A DNA stretch of 64,000 bases from Xylaria sp. FL1777 (GCA_022578965.1 MU400513.1:603687-667686), one strand, 5' to 3'; shown: positions 45,162-57,578, counted from the first letter of the stretch. A program made the numbers and translations. The notes: generated by a model not told the origin, from the letters alone.

Positions 45162-46611
45162 ATGGACTCCGATAAGCCAGCACTTGCGCCTCCGCCTGGC
45201 ATCCAATCCAATTTTGACGATCCTCCTAACGGCAACATCGAGGCGCATTTTGGAGTCGCGATATGCATCTTTATAGTATTCGTGAGCGGTTCCCTTCGTG
45301 CATACTCTAAGATCGTCTGCATGAAGAAGGTGAAGCTCGAGGATTGTGGGTTCTCCGACACTTACTATGTGATATCTCATGATCTAACACCCAGAGTTCA
45401 ATCCAGACGTCGGGCTCGTGGCGCTGGTAAGACGGCAAGCCCCCGCCCAAACGATGCGAAGATGCTAATATACGTACTCAAAGGCGCCGTACGTTGCTTT
45501 TATATACAGTGTATACGATTTCATGAGAACCGTGGGTATATATGTACACCAATGGGACATACGGGCTAGCGACTTGCCGTCAGCTTTATATGTAAGCTGC
45601 CAGGAGTATAGGATGACTATCTAGAGTTTATTAATACTGCCGCTAGATTGTATATATCAACACCTCCTTCTTCAAAGCCACAATGGGCACTGTGAAGACC
45701 GCGATCTTGCTCGAATGGGCTCATCTCTTCGTACCACCTGGCACCAGAACTACCTTCTGGTGGACTTGTCAAATTGTCATGTGGGTAAACATACTGTACT
45801 ACATCTCGTCTATAGTTGTATCCGCCATATCATGCTTTCCACATGAAAAGATATGGCACCCGACCCTACCTGGGACATGTTTCAACACCAAGGCCTTCAT
45901 CATCAGTAACGCCACGCTGAATTTGGTTTCGGATATTATCATTTTAGCGCTTCCCCAAAGGCTTATATGGAACCTCAAGATGTCGAGACAGAAAAAGATT
46001 GGAGTATCACTAGTATTTGCCGTCGGGGTGATGTACGACCCCCTTACGACTCTGAGATTGTTGCACTTGATATTAATAATGCTTGATATAGTGCTTGTCT
46101 AGTGGGGGCTGCGCGTCTCTCCAGAGGCGTCATATACTACTTGTCCGACGATAATCTATACAACGTATCGGCAATCTTTCTATGGTACACGGCGGAACTG
46201 TCGGTCTCCTTCCTTATCTTTTGCCTGCCGGCCATTCCAAAAATATTCTCCAGCGATAATTGGATCAAGCGATTTATGACATGGCTCTATTCAGGGCTGA
46301 GCTTTTCAAAGATTCGTTCAACTGACATTTCCGGGGCCGACCAAAAGATACCGGCCTGGAAGTCATCGATGCTCAGCCGGGGGTCGACATTCGAGGCCGA
46401 ATGGGGTCATCTTTCTAGCTTGCCCAATGCACAATACGGGCGTATCACAACCCATTCGAGAGTTGAGGCCAACAACATAAATGCAATAAAGAATTATATT
46501 CCGAAAGCGAGGAGCTTGGGGCGATCGGAACCTTATGCCCAAGCACCTCGGCTCACCTTGTGGCCTATTCGTCATGATCCGTTGACAAGCTGGTACGAAG
46601 AAGGGCCATGA
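45162..46611 (+). CDS. Seven-TM fungal rhodopsin-like (SAT4/PTH11-type) membrane protein
   Basis: I join 45162-45345, 45407-45426, 45484-45591, 45647-46032 and 46092-46611, giving 405 residues. All four introns (55-61 bases) fit in phase. The order of hydrophobic segments and several motifs match the fungal rhodopsin-domain family. After the N-terminal APPPGIQSNF come a first TM (about 28-47), LEDYVGLVALAPYVAFIYSV, then the extracellular VHQWDIRASDLPSALY. They are followed by FFKATMGTVKTAILLEWAHL, SCFPHEKIWHPTLPGTCFN (loop cysteines), SDIIILALPQRLIWNL and KKIGVSLVFAVGVIACLVGA. The C-terminal tail (about 300-405) is polar and cytosolic. Some members are G-protein-coupled surface sensors in plant pathogens; no CFEM domain is present here. 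The second exon is only 20 bases. The ligand is unknown. Confidence 0.88.
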
Positions 46612-47246
46612 AGCCTTGTCTCACCGGATTATTGGATTTAATTTATCTGAACCGAACCCTAGGGACTTACATAATTGCTAGAGCATCTTACGAGGAGATT
46701 AGATGTGCTCTAATTGACGTATGAGTTCTTTATATTATACTATTTCTATCAATAAGTTCAGAGTCCATGGCTCAGCCTGACTTCCCATCAAATAAACAGT
46801 CTGTTAGAATAGGGGCTCAGTCTTCCCTATGGTGTAGAAATAGGACTACCCATGTACTTTTGAAGGCAGAATATAGTACTTAGAAGAGCTATCACGGTTG
46901 ATCAAGCAAAATTAGAGAGTTCTTCTCAGTAAAGTGGCTGCTTGTCTGATGGCAATGCATGTAGAGAGGTAACAGGGGTCACAGTTGGTTTAGAGTCTGT
47001 TGGCTTGGTGCCTTGGGTAAGTCAATATGGCCCAAAGTAGCATGTCCAGTGATAAGCTTTTACATGATCTTCACTACTTTGTGAACCCTTTGTGAACCTG
47101 CCGTGTTTTAGGATTGCCCTAATGAGACAGTAGAATGGTAGTAGTTACACCAACATGGAACACTTCTACTACGCATCGACAGTAGCATCCACCCATTTGG
47201 GTAATCCACGCTCTACGAGGCTGCCTAGCTCAGTGGACCCGTCCGC
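46612..47246. other. Convergent intergenic region
   Basis: This is the 3' flank of the rhodopsin-like gene and the HNH-family gene. It is AT-rich, with no gene visible. Confidence 0.5.
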
Positions 47247-48483
47247 TCATGCTTCTATTCCGCCAATATCCTGCAGAATTCTGTCAATGTATTCCCCGGC
47301 AACGGAGAGGTGAAGAACGTGAGCAATAGCGCGATGAATGGCTAGAAATCGAGGTACAGGAGCATCTATGACGTTCCCTTGTGCCTCGATCAGCGTACGA
47401 GTGACTGGGTAACGGCCACGCGCGAGAAAGAGCGGAAGGAAAGAGTCGATCCTGTAGGTGTTTGCTTCTCTAGCCCCTTCAACGGGGGTAAAATATATGC
47501 TGAAGTTGTTAAAATGATCACGGACTTCAGATTCAAAGGTGAGGGCATTGCGGGGTTGATCAGTAATGGAACCTTCGATAAGGCGCACAGCATCGCAGTC
47601 AAGCATGTTAAGAACAGTAAGAGCGGATGCTCTAAAACCACTCTGTATAGATGAATTAGCTAGAAAGAAAGAAAGAATTGAGTTGAAAAGGGGCTTATTT
47701 CAGCTGTGGGAACAAACCATTTTATCATCCTTTGTAAATCGGATTAGAGAATGCGGGAGGATGTGAGCAACTTCGAGTTTGCCCCAATTGGTCTCTTCCG
47801 TGAGCTTCATCCTATGGTCATCTTCGGGCTCCAGGCCATATTTATTCCCACGCCTCACGGCTTCTGCATGGTCAAAGTTATGAGATATCACACAGCGATG
47901 GTGATCGCGGGCAAGACAAGCATCACGGAGGGATTTTATTCACAGTTCCGGCGTCCTAACAGACTGTCTCTCGCCTCCCTGTACATACTCGAAGGCCGAG
48001 CTGTGGGCGGAAGACGGTTGAGGTGTCTTCCTTGTGGAAGCTTTTACTACGGAGGCATTAACAGACGCTGATAAGTGAGAAGACATTACGATATAGACAG
48101 GGCAGAAAGAAATTGTCGATGAGGTAATCTGCAAAACTAAGCAGAGATGAGCAAACCTCTTCTTCAAGATGCTTATCGCTAAAATCTACGTTATCACCAG
48201 TCACGGATAGCGCCGCGGAGCGGAAGAAGGCCCTGAGATAAAGATCTCTCGATTTCTCAGAGGGCATACTCGTAGGTGAGACGGACAAGAGCCGGTTGGT
48301 TGTACCTTTGGCGGGTGCTAACTCTGCTGCTGCTCTGCTGGCCCCCTCGAAGTGGTTGACGATGTAGAGGAATCTGCGCTTGGCTTGAGCTCGCTCACCA
48401 ACGCTAAGTGGCGGCTCAATCGAGAAGGCGATGACACTCTCAAGAGACGCCTGATGGCGGTGATGAGGTGTGTGATCGGCCAT
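47247..48483 (-). pseudogene. HNH endonuclease-family protein interrupted by an in-frame TGA
   Basis: I join complement(47247..47642, 47718..48046, 48099..48483), which totals 369 codons plus stop. Exon 1 begins MADHTPHHRHQASLESV and ends DNFFLP. A 52-base intron (GTCTAT donor, GTAG acceptor) gives FFLPLKASTRKTPQPS, as usual in the family. Exon 2 holds the HNH_2-like core (ACLARDHHRCVISHNFDH, then KLEVAHILPHSL). A 75-base intron precedes exon 3 (SALTVLNMLDCDAVRLIEG, NALTF, and the closing AIHRAIAHVLHLSVAGEYID). Every junction is in phase, but codon 47942-47940 is TGA, between RTPEL and IKSLRDACLARD where relatives have a sense codon. A C-to-T change in CGA would produce it. Either the gene is newly inactivated or the base is wrong. 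The family is predicted nuclease-like and common in fungi; its role is unknown. Confidence 0.75.
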
Positions 48484-48786
48484 TCATTTAGTTAGCTTCA
48501 AGGCATGTAACAGTATGAGTAGTATGGGCGAAGGAGTGGGACGGTGGTGAACGCTTCACGGCGGGTTGAAGGAGAGCAAGGGGAATGTTTACATGTGATC
48601 TTTATTAAATAGCAGACGCATTAGGCTAACCGCATTTAGTACTACTCGTTGATAAGAGATAAGAGATAAGAGACCGCACAAATAATATCCAATTTCGCTG
48701 TATGCCAGCTCTGTGTACCTACCTGTATCCTTCATCCCCCTCTCTGCCAAAGTACACATCGGAGAAACCGAATCAGAAACATCACA
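48484..48786. promoter_or_regulatory. Shared divergent promoter, HNH gene and RPL25
   Basis: Only about 300 bases separate the two divergent starts. The region contains three tandem GATAAGA units at 48651-48672, possible GATA-factor sites, about 115-135 bases upstream of the RPL25 ATG. No TATA box is evident. Confidence 0.5.
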
Positions 48787-49447
48787 ATGGCTCCTAAAAC
48801 GACAAAAGGTATTAGCAGCAGCAGATCTTGCGAGTCTTTCACTAGAAGGGCGTTTGCTAACGGTCGTGGCAACAGCAGCCGGCTCCCAAAAGGCTACCCA
48901 GAAAGCTAAGAGCGCGGCCCGGGCTGTAGCGAGAGGTGTAAGATTTCTGAGGATCCTGGGATATTGTTAGTATCGTGGTATGCTAACCAAGCTCAAAGGA
49001 CCATGCCCGCAAGAACCTCAAAGTCCGCACGTCGACGACCTTCCACAGGCCCAAGACCCTAGTTCTTTCTCGATCACCGAAGTACATGCGTAAAGCCATC
49101 GCACACGAGCCCAGCCTCGACGAGCACCGCGTTATCCGACACCCTCTCAATACCGAGAGCGCAATGAAGAAGCTTGAACAGGACAATACTCTTGTCTTTC
49201 TGGTGGATGTTCGCGCAAACAAGGCCCAAATCAAGGCGAGTTTGAAGAAGCTCTACGATATCGACTGCATCAAGATCAACACTCTTATTCGGTATGACAC
49301 TTCTCCAACCTCTCCAACCTCTCTCTCCAATCTCTAATGAATGCGCTAATCATACATAGACCTGACGGTACAAAGAAGGCATACTGCCGTCTTACGGCTG
49401 ATGTTGACGCCTTGGATATCGCTGCTACCAAGTTGGCTCTGGTTTAA
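48787..49447 (+). CDS. RPL25: 60S ribosomal protein L25 (uL23, L23a family)
   Basis: I join 48787-48808, 48876-48937, 48999-49291 and 49360-49447, giving 154 residues. Introns are 67, 61 and 68 bases, each with a CTAAC or CTAAT branch site. The first exon encodes only MAPKTTK plus one base. The basic N-terminal tail ([16 protein letters not shown]) is followed by the conserved uL23 core: [57 protein letters not shown] and the end [20 protein letters not shown]. The protein binds 25S rRNA domain III near the exit tunnel and docks SRP and chaperones. High intron density near the 5' end is typical of fungal ribosomal protein genes. It is intact and is the best single-copy housekeeping marker in the window. 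Confidence 0.96.
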
Positions 49448-52400
49448 TTTGACCGCGTCACATGATGACATCGAGGAGATGGTAGATAGCGGCAGGTTAT
49501 AGATAAGAATGTGCCGCATGTTAGGTTGGCCGGGCAGTCGTTGGCCAGTGTCTTGGGCAGGTACTAGCATAAGTGAGACGGCTAGGAATGCTTAGTCGTC
49601 AATATCGCCGCAATCACGAGTCACCACCCTTCTGGATTAAAATAATTCCATGTGCACAAGCGAGTTTTCTTTTTAATCTCGCGTGCTTGAAAGCCCTATA
49701 AATGTCCATACATAGTATGGATATGGTAAAGGGAGCCATCCATAGATAGGCATACCACCAGTATGTGTATTAAGATAACATAGAACTCAGGATGAGTCCA
49801 TTCTCAGATCCTCATCACTTATCCGTGCTAAGATAAGCGGATCGCAACTGATCAATAGTCCCTTGTAGGGTAGCCTGACTCCGATGTCGGGTCCCAAAAC
49901 CACCAGTGTTCAAGGCTTGAGTACTAATTCGTCAACATTTGAATGCAATAATATCGTTCGATCATTTGCTTTACATATGCAGGACTTCATCTGGTGCCTA
50001 GCTCGGCAATTCCACTCGGCTATTGGCACTCAAGGTGACATCGAATAACGCATCCCGGTCCACTTTATATTAGATATCTACTGTTAAGGCCTCCTGACAA
50101 TGTTTATAAGCCTGGAAGCGGTATGGTGAAAAAAAAAGGGGATTCGTTAATTATCACTAACATAACTCCTGTTTTAGTAGCCATAAGAGTTAGATGCTAA
50201 AAGCATGTCTACTTTGAAATGTCGTTGTCATAGTTGAAGTCTGCTATATATAAGTAATAATTTATAGAGCGTGCACATTTGAAATGGCAAGATGTCGTAT
50301 CGGTCATGAACCAGATACCATGTAGAGGTACAAATAATGTCTAGATAGGTAGTATCTGTCTACATAGAAGTTATCAGAGCTAAACTTGATATCATCTTCA
50401 TGTTGACAGTGGCAGACTTCATAGGTTCTATTAGGAAGGTAAGAGAGTCTAACACGCTAAATTGCCATCCATGGAAGAAGTCATCCATAATTAAACAAAG
50501 GCCTTTCTCTTGCCTACCATAATTGAACATTCGTCGTTGCTCTAGATGCGTCTGTGATGTCGTAAATTCTTTTCTCTCACCGCCTCACATCACCATATCC
50601 CATGCAGTACATATCGCTCTCCGTTCCATATACCGGTACTATATGCCCTCACTGCTACCTCAGAGCTACCTCAGACAATGTTCATATGTTCCCATCTCCT
50701 CATTTGAGATTAGGCCGCGATAGTCACAGCTGACTGGCATAATATCAAGTGTGGTATTAGGCGTAAGAGTCGGTAAGTCATCATATCTCAGATGTCTCCG
50801 TGTTTAAGCCGACTCCGATGTGCTAACGTGCTCGTAGCCTACATGTAATATTGGCCATTGTTCCGATCCGAGACTACACTAAGCTGATGGACGGCAACCC
50901 CCTGCATCTACTGGATGCACACGGGAATCACATTAGTATGTAGGTTGGGGGTAGGTGGACGCTGTTTCCACATGCTCTGCTTGCCATTAATGACAACCAC
51001 TCAAAAAATCCCTGTTACAATGGGCCGAACTGAAAGAAAGTCACATTTCATGGCTACCTAAAACACCCAACCTCTTTACTTTATTGACTATATGCTGACA
51101 CAATGTTGGTACCCCGGTAAAATCTTCAGGTGGCATGTACCTGTCTGTCCCACAAGGCTATGTTCTGAATGTTAGTCCTACCCGGGGGGAGGATTGTACT
51201 CGGACTTAGAATCTTCCAGTCAAAAGAAATAGGTGTTAGAACCATAGTACTTCTATAGGGGTATTTTTGAAATTGAAAGCTGCTGTTGGGTCTCCTGTAA
51301 AAGTTCAGGGTCTGGTTGTGCTGCAATAAGGTAAATATTGCCAGTAGTGTTGCAAGAATAGTATACCAAGCACCGTAAAGCACATACTCCTGATACTATT
51401 AAGCTGTACCGTACAACAGACGCACAAGAACGGTCGCTCTCTTGCTTCTGTGAGATGGAACAAACGCAGTAGAAGGGGGATTCCCCGAGGAGAGCTTGAC
51501 ACCCAGCTGTTGCTACAAAATACTAGAAGCGGGTGCTGGCTGTGTAGATTAATTCTGCCGTGGGAGGTTACGTAGTCTAGAGGCGCGTGTGAGGCGCTTA
51601 TCGCTCACGTGGCCAAGTGTGTGAAAAGCCCTCGAAAAGAACGTACTGGTAAATCGCTAGGACTAAAAATAGGAGAGAGAGTAAATGTCGAGGGGAAGCA
51701 AAAGAAAAAGCCGACGGACAAGTCCGAGAGTCCCTTTCACGAAGTCTGGCGTCATCGGAGGCTTGGTGGCGGTCTAGTCCGCGTGGTATGCTCTCTCAAT
51801 CTTCCATGCACGAAACAAGGATTGGACATTAGTCGTCTCTGTTCGGACGCCTCATTCCATCGTTAGTTCAATCCTTCTGCCTCTTGATAACGTTCGTTGT
51901 GCGTAGAACTTGCAATATTCGAGTTTATGGGTGAGTTAGTAGCGACAAAGGTCGAAGGAATGGGCGGCCGCGGTTATAGGAGGCCAACGATTGGCCCCTA
52001 CGATCCTGTTTCAGAGGAGAGTATTTGTTTACTAGAAACGACAGCTGCATAAGGCACAAAGGAAACTTCGAGAGGCTTCCGTTATCGTTTTTGCAGACCA
52101 ACATATAGTTGGGGGCTAAAAGTGTTGCTGAGCATCACCCCAGTTGGATAGAAGTTGGGGGCCGTGAACAGGCATCTGTTACCAAGTCAGCCGTTTATTG
52201 GAGGAATAGACGAGAAGAATGCGGCTGATTTCCAATATGACCCACCAGTACCTCGGATGGTAGAGCTAGTTCATGGTAAAGGATGACAAGGCCGAGGAAA
52301 TGAGTTGGTGTATCACGTTGGTGATTGTTGACTCATAACGGCGTTAGCAAATACCTCCGTACTCGATTATCCAACCTTGTGGACTTGTCTATGTACTTCT

Positions 52401-53783
52401 TATTAGTTTTGATCCTAATAAAATAAATCAGGATGTCTTTCTGATACCTTTTTCCACTTCCACAAAGCCTGCAGCATGGTCTGGGGGGAACGGATGAGGA
52501 CATGATGGAAACACCCATTTTGCAAGGGTGCCACGTGCCATTACGGATAGAATTTCTAAGGTACAATACGTAGGATTTAATAGATTCTGCCTCGTAATTC
52601 GTTATGAATTATTTCTCGATCGGTAGGTGAAACTGAAAGGACTCGTGCTGTATTCAAACGCCGATACTGTTGGGGTTACAAAAGCTGCTAACGTAGCATC
52701 TGGTAGAGATCAGTATGGGGTAGCTGAATCCGAGTCGGAAAATTTCAACTCATTACTACATACATATTCGGTAGTAGCTAGCAACGTTACAACCTCGTAG
52801 CAAAGAAATCTGGACTTCATTTTTGGTTCGGTCTGCAAGAACTTCGTCAGTAAGAATTTCAGGCGGCTCCAGCCAAGGCCAAGCCCCCCCTGCAGGCATG
52901 GATGCATGCGTGCTAGGTATACCTACATGACATGACACCGCCATGTCGGCAATCTCAGTCTGGCAATTCCTACTGTATGCATACTTAGATTCGTAGGTAG
53001 GTGAGTAGGTTGTTTATCATTTTGCCTTGTTTTCGCCAGCATCTTCCGGTCCGAACACAAATATTGAGCAAATGCTCCTTGCATATTCTCGTTCTGTGCC
53101 TTCTCTTCTGCCTAGTCTAATATTAAACTTACCGAAAACTAACAGTTGTCTTGTGATGGGCGCTTGGGTGACGCTGTCTGAGACGTGATCGCAACACAGG
53201 TCAACGGATCTTCCCACAGAGCACAGGGTCAGATGTCCGGGGTGTTGCATCGACTCGATGACCCAAATGCCATACAAACGGAGCTGTTACTCGTGGCATG
53301 GACATATATTGGGCCTGCAGGCTCACGAAAAACCGGCCACCCTTGGCTTGAAAAGCCACAATGCTGTGCCCCCCCTTCTCACACACACACACCGCGATCA
53401 TTTTCGTGTCCTCCCAAGTTTGAGGCTCGTGATACCCTGGGCGCTAAGACCCCTGTGCCTGTCATCCTCGACGAACCTCATCTCCACAGCCGCACCGTTA
53501 CTTTTACTGGGAGGCCGTCAACGGGTATGCACGTCACCATACAGTACATAAGTTCGCATGCCGCTCGAGCCCTCTCTTTGGTTCTCGGCATGTGCTATCC
53601 CTACTAGCTTCAAGCATCTACAGATCCAATCAACTAGCAATACTCACTCACTACGCTATCTTCTTCATTCACTTCTCGACTAGGTGATCCGTCAATACTC
53701 ACTCATAACCTCTCCTCTGATCGTCGCCCTATCACCGTCTCTGCCCTCTGATAGAAAGGGTCATTCTATCCTTCCCACCCCCC
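49448..53783. other. Long gene-free region
   Basis: About 4.3 kb without a supportable gene. Open frames at 50523-50723, 51126-51502, 51609-51866, 52333-52566 and 53185-53607 lack motifs and overlap each other on both strands. A CACACACAC microsatellite-like stretch lies near 53381-53392. The final 200 bases are pyrimidine-rich and probably the leader of the next gene. Confidence 0.5.
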
Positions 53784-54428
53784 ATGACCGACTACGACTA
53801 CATCGAAATCACCTCGGGCCCTCGCTACGTACGCTCCCATCGCTACCACCACGGCCAGCGCCAATACCGGGCACGACACCCGGAGAACTGCGCCCGCGTC
53901 ACAGTAGACGAGTGGAACGACGTCGTCGACCGCGAGCGAACCGCCCGCTCAACCCACGACACGCTGAAGCGCCACAACCACTCGCTCAAGGCCGACCTGA
54001 CGGCCATCTTCGACGAGAACCAGCGGCTGCGGAGCTCGCGGCGCGACCTGCAGAGCGAGGTCGAGAAGCTGCGGGTGAGCTACACGTCGCGCGTCGACGA
54101 CGACACCAATCTTTCCGCCAGGCTACGTCGACGCATGACGGATCTGCGGGCAGAGGTCGATACCAGGGACCTCGCGCTGCGCGATCTCAGGCGCGAGAAG
54201 GACTTCGCCGACCGCCGCGTCCGCATCATGTCACGGACCATCACCGACCAGGGCGCCGAGCTCACGCACCTCGAGGACGAGCTTGCGCGGATGAAGCGCA
54301 TTCATAAAAGGGACCGGCGCGATCTGGGCGTGCAGACCGAGGCGGCTAGGGACGCTTGGGGCTTCGCGGGCGGTCTGCAGCGCCGGCTTAGTGACTATCG
54401 GTCTTTCCCTTTCCGTTCATGGTACTGA
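53784..54428 (+). CDS. Coiled-coil protein, function unknown
   Basis: A single exon encodes 214 residues from ATG 53784. The first 40 residues are aromatic and basic (SHRYHHGQRQYRARHPE). About residues 40-195 form a long, strongly charged helix with heptad-like spacing. Segments include NDVVDRERTARSTHDTLKRH, SEVEKLRVSYTSRVDDD, RMTDLRAEVDTRDLALRDL and ELTHLEDELARMKRIHKRD. The exon is clearly GC-richer than the flanks, especially at third codon positions, which supports coding. There are no catalytic motifs. A second coiled-coil gene follows 4.5 kb downstream on the same strand; the two share organisation but little obvious sequence. Cytoskeletal or scaffold roles are possible but not shown. 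Confidence 0.7.
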   Translation: MTDYDYIEITSGPRYVRSHRYHHGQRQYRARHPENCARVTVDEWNDVVDRERTARSTHDTLKRHNHSLKADLTAIFDENQRLRSSRRDLQSEVEKLRVSYTSRVDDDTNLSARLRRRMTDLRAEVDTRDLALRDLRREKDFADRRVRIMSRTITDQGAELTHLEDELARMKRIHKRDRRDLGVQTEAARDAWGFAGGLQRRLSDYRSFPFRSWY

Positions 54429-57179
54429 GTGAAGGAGGGAGGGAGTTGAGAGAGATTCGGGACAAGGTGGTGGAGGAATAAGGTGCTGCATTATGGGTCT
54501 TGGCGCAGGTTCGGCGTTGATGAGATGGATGGGTTGGTTGCATTGTTTTCCCCCCAACTTGGGGCTTTTGGGGTATTGGGAACATCGTGGTATGGGCATA
54601 GATACATACATACGTCGGAGATTTACAGGGTCATGGCTTGTGCTGCGCAGCTCACATCACCGATTCAGGGAACATTTCTTTTGTATGCTATGAGGAGTTC
54701 AGGGTAGGATTTGGAAGGGTCTTTGGCGTTTGATACCCCCCGCATGTTTTCGCCTTTTTTTTGCCCTTCTTCATCATGGTATCTTTTACGAAGCACGCCA
54801 AATGATTTTATCGAGCCTATTGTTTACGATTAGATACTCGTCTTAGATAGGGAAATTGAGATACTCACATCTCTGGTCAATCTATTCGCATTATTGAGTA
54901 GTTTAGCACAGGGTATCATGAGCCGAATCCTTTCGGTGCCGGGGCGCGTGAGAGTCTCTAGGCGAACACCCTCCATCATGTGAGCCCTGTTTAATCTGAC
55001 ACCCTCAGCTCGTGGTGCTAGTCGCTTGATCCGCTGAATCAGACTCGGATACACATCGGCTACATAGTAGGATGAAGTGTAAAATGTAAAAAAAAACTCT
55101 AACATATTTCATAACCTGTTAATCCGCTCATTATTGAGCCCAATACGGGGTTACCGGAAGAAGAAGGAGAAAAAGAAAAAGACGATGACGACGATACCTG
55201 CGATGTTTGCACACACGCTCGTTCCCGTTGCACACTGCTTACTCTAGCGCTTATTGTTTTATCCACGTGTAGGTGTCGCCACCGAGGCTGAATTCGCGAC
55301 AAGCGTTGCGCTAGGTTACCAGCTACCTGGTGTGTAACCCTGCTGGCCGGGGTATGAGTTAAAAAGAAACTGGACTTGCGATACTAATACTTAGATAGAT
55401 GCTCGGCTGTGCTAGATTAGCGAGCTCATAGCGCCTGCTGTGTTTCCTCATGGAAGCAAGTAGACTTGGTAACAACGGACAGATACCCAACTTACATACC
55501 AGGGTATTAGTGTAGTGTGCCAATTGCGTAAGTTGTTTAGCGAGCCGTTAACCCAGACCATGGGAGCTGCATGCTAGATAGCCGCTATGCATGTAACCTT
55601 TCTAGCATTGGTGTGCCTGGTATTACCTATACACCACCCTATAAAACTGGAACTCTACCTACTTAGACTTACTATTGAGTTGTCGGATAGCGGTTTAGTA
55701 TGAGGGATTGACATTAACTCATTGTCCTTGCTTCGCAGGCTTATTCTATATTTTGATCCGACATGTACTGCAATCATAGATGTAACTACGATAGATTTCA
55801 AGCTGTTAAAGTCCGGACTTAAAAGTGTATCCGGAGTTAACAAGTTTGGGTGGTCAGCTAGCTACCTAACCACACCCCCCAAAGCTACCATACGTGGAGT
55901 CTAGTAACTAACCTGTAAACTAAAATAGAAAGACGATCGACATGGGCTACCGCATGGGATTCCACGATTTCTAGGCTCATTAAACTATTGCGTCAGTTGA
56001 TCCCGTACACTACAATGATCGGCTTCTAGTACACATGTGAATCCATGCATAACTCTAATGGATTTGTTCAGCAGCCGGGGTAAGGGGTTATTTTAGGAGA
56101 ATATTGGCCTCCGTCACTTGGCAAGATCCTTCGACTTTGAGAGATGGAGATACTTGCCAGGGGCTTAGTAATTTATAGATGATGAAACAATAACGACTAT
56201 CTAGGCCGCACCTAGGAGAAGTGATTACGTAGTTAGCTAAAGAGTGGCGCAAATATTATAGCAAAAACCATCGGTGATACCGGCCAAGGCGCGATTCGAA
56301 TCAGTCTATCGCACTCGTAGAATTATCAGATCTGGGGTGCAGCTAGTCTAACCTTGCAGGGTTCCTAGGTGTAACGGCGAGAACCTTACCTATCCATCGC
56401 GGGTAGCAAGGCCTCTCCCATCTTGTCTTGCGCCTCTTGGTCGCTAAGGTACTAGCTTGCAGGCGCAGCCAAGCGCGATAGGCGACGATGGCGGCCTCTG
56501 GGATGGATAGCGCATCGGACTAGGCAGTAAATCCTGCTTGTAATAGACTAGTTAGTTGGTGTAGTATGTATTCTCTTATGTATCGAGCGTAGTAGATTAT
56601 GGAAACAAAGCGAAACAAAGCCAAGCACATGTGGGAGCCGAGTAGAGGGCGGACTGTTTCTTCCGGCACTATGTAGGTGATATGTAGCATAAAATTGATA
56701 TTGGACTGGGCGGGACAACTGCTTCGCACTCCGACGTGTTAATATACCAGCAACCTAGGCAGATTGTGATGAGTTGATTTTCGGGTTTGTGGCCAACAAG
56801 GTACAGCAGTAAACACAGAGGCAGATTCCTGTACCTACCTAGATAGGCAAGCATCACATTCACATGCGGGGTAGATGACTCGGGACAAAAGGCCGAAATA
56901 TCGAAAAGCGCAAAAAGTGACGAGGCATGTGTGATGTGATGTAGATATGTAGAGCCTTTGACATGAGGTATATTCTGTAAAACAAACATGGTCTTGAGTA
57001 AGTAGGTACTACTTGATCTGGCTACGCAAGTCCATCTATTGCATAATAATGGAACAGTCTAAACCAAACATAGCGGCTTGGTAATGGATCACATGCCTTG
57101 GCCATCAAGTAGGTAGCCGAGCCAAAGTGGAAAAACCCTTCGAGCTGGTAAAAATGCACATTTGGGAAGAAGAGAAGAA

Positions 57180-57193
57180 GGGGGGGGGGGGGG
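57180..57193. repeat. G14 homopolymer followed by GT repeat
   Basis: Fourteen G residues run directly into three to four GT units. This is a common slippage site and a likely place for sequence-length error. Confidence 0.8.
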
Positions 57194-57340
57194 TGTGTGT
57201 CCCGATGTTTGCCTGGTTTGGTTTATTGCCTGGGTTTAGGTTGTCGGGTGCTGTAGTGTAGTGTACCTAGTGTACGCAGTAGTGTAGTGTAGTGGATGAA
57301 ACAACCCACTCCAGCCCTACATCACCTGCCCTAGGAGCAG

Positions 57341-57422
57341 TGTACCTACAGTAGTATACCGTACCTACTGCGTAAGTAGGTACGCACCAAACCCTACCTA
57401 GGTACTTACCTCCCTACCTATC
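57341..57422. repeat. Cluster of TACCTA/TAGGTA words
   Basis: Within about 80 bases the words TACCTAC, GTAGGTAC, CTACCTAGGTAC and CTACCTATC recur in both orientations, forming overlapping inverted repeats. The same words occur at 1990-2050, 13228-13243, 23420-23440 and 61540-61565. Confidence 0.65.
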
Positions 57423-57545
57423 AACACTCCATAGACATTGTCCCCGAGCCTGTCAACAATGCACCGATCTCCCTACCACAGACATCCTGCATATACAATG
57501 CATGGAGCAACTATTGACGCGACCTCATGTAGGTCCATGTAGGTC

Positions 57546-57578
57546 TGCTGTATGTTTGCTGTATGTTTGCTGTAGGTA
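57546..57578. repeat. 11-base tandem repeat, three copies
   Basis: Two exact copies of TGCTGTATGTT (57546-57556 and 57557-57567) are followed by a third, changed copy TGCTGTAGGTA (57568-57578). It is non-coding. Confidence 0.8.

Noticed and set aside
53684..54307. Long overlapping plus-strand frame of about 207 codons
   Set aside because: It overlaps the coiled-coil gene in another frame, has a biased Arg/Pro-rich composition and its open length follows from high GC.
56260..56530. Possible tRNA-like stretch with a GATTCGAATC word
   Set aside because: No cloverleaf with acceptor stem and anticodon arm could be built around it. I found no convincing tRNA elsewhere in the window.
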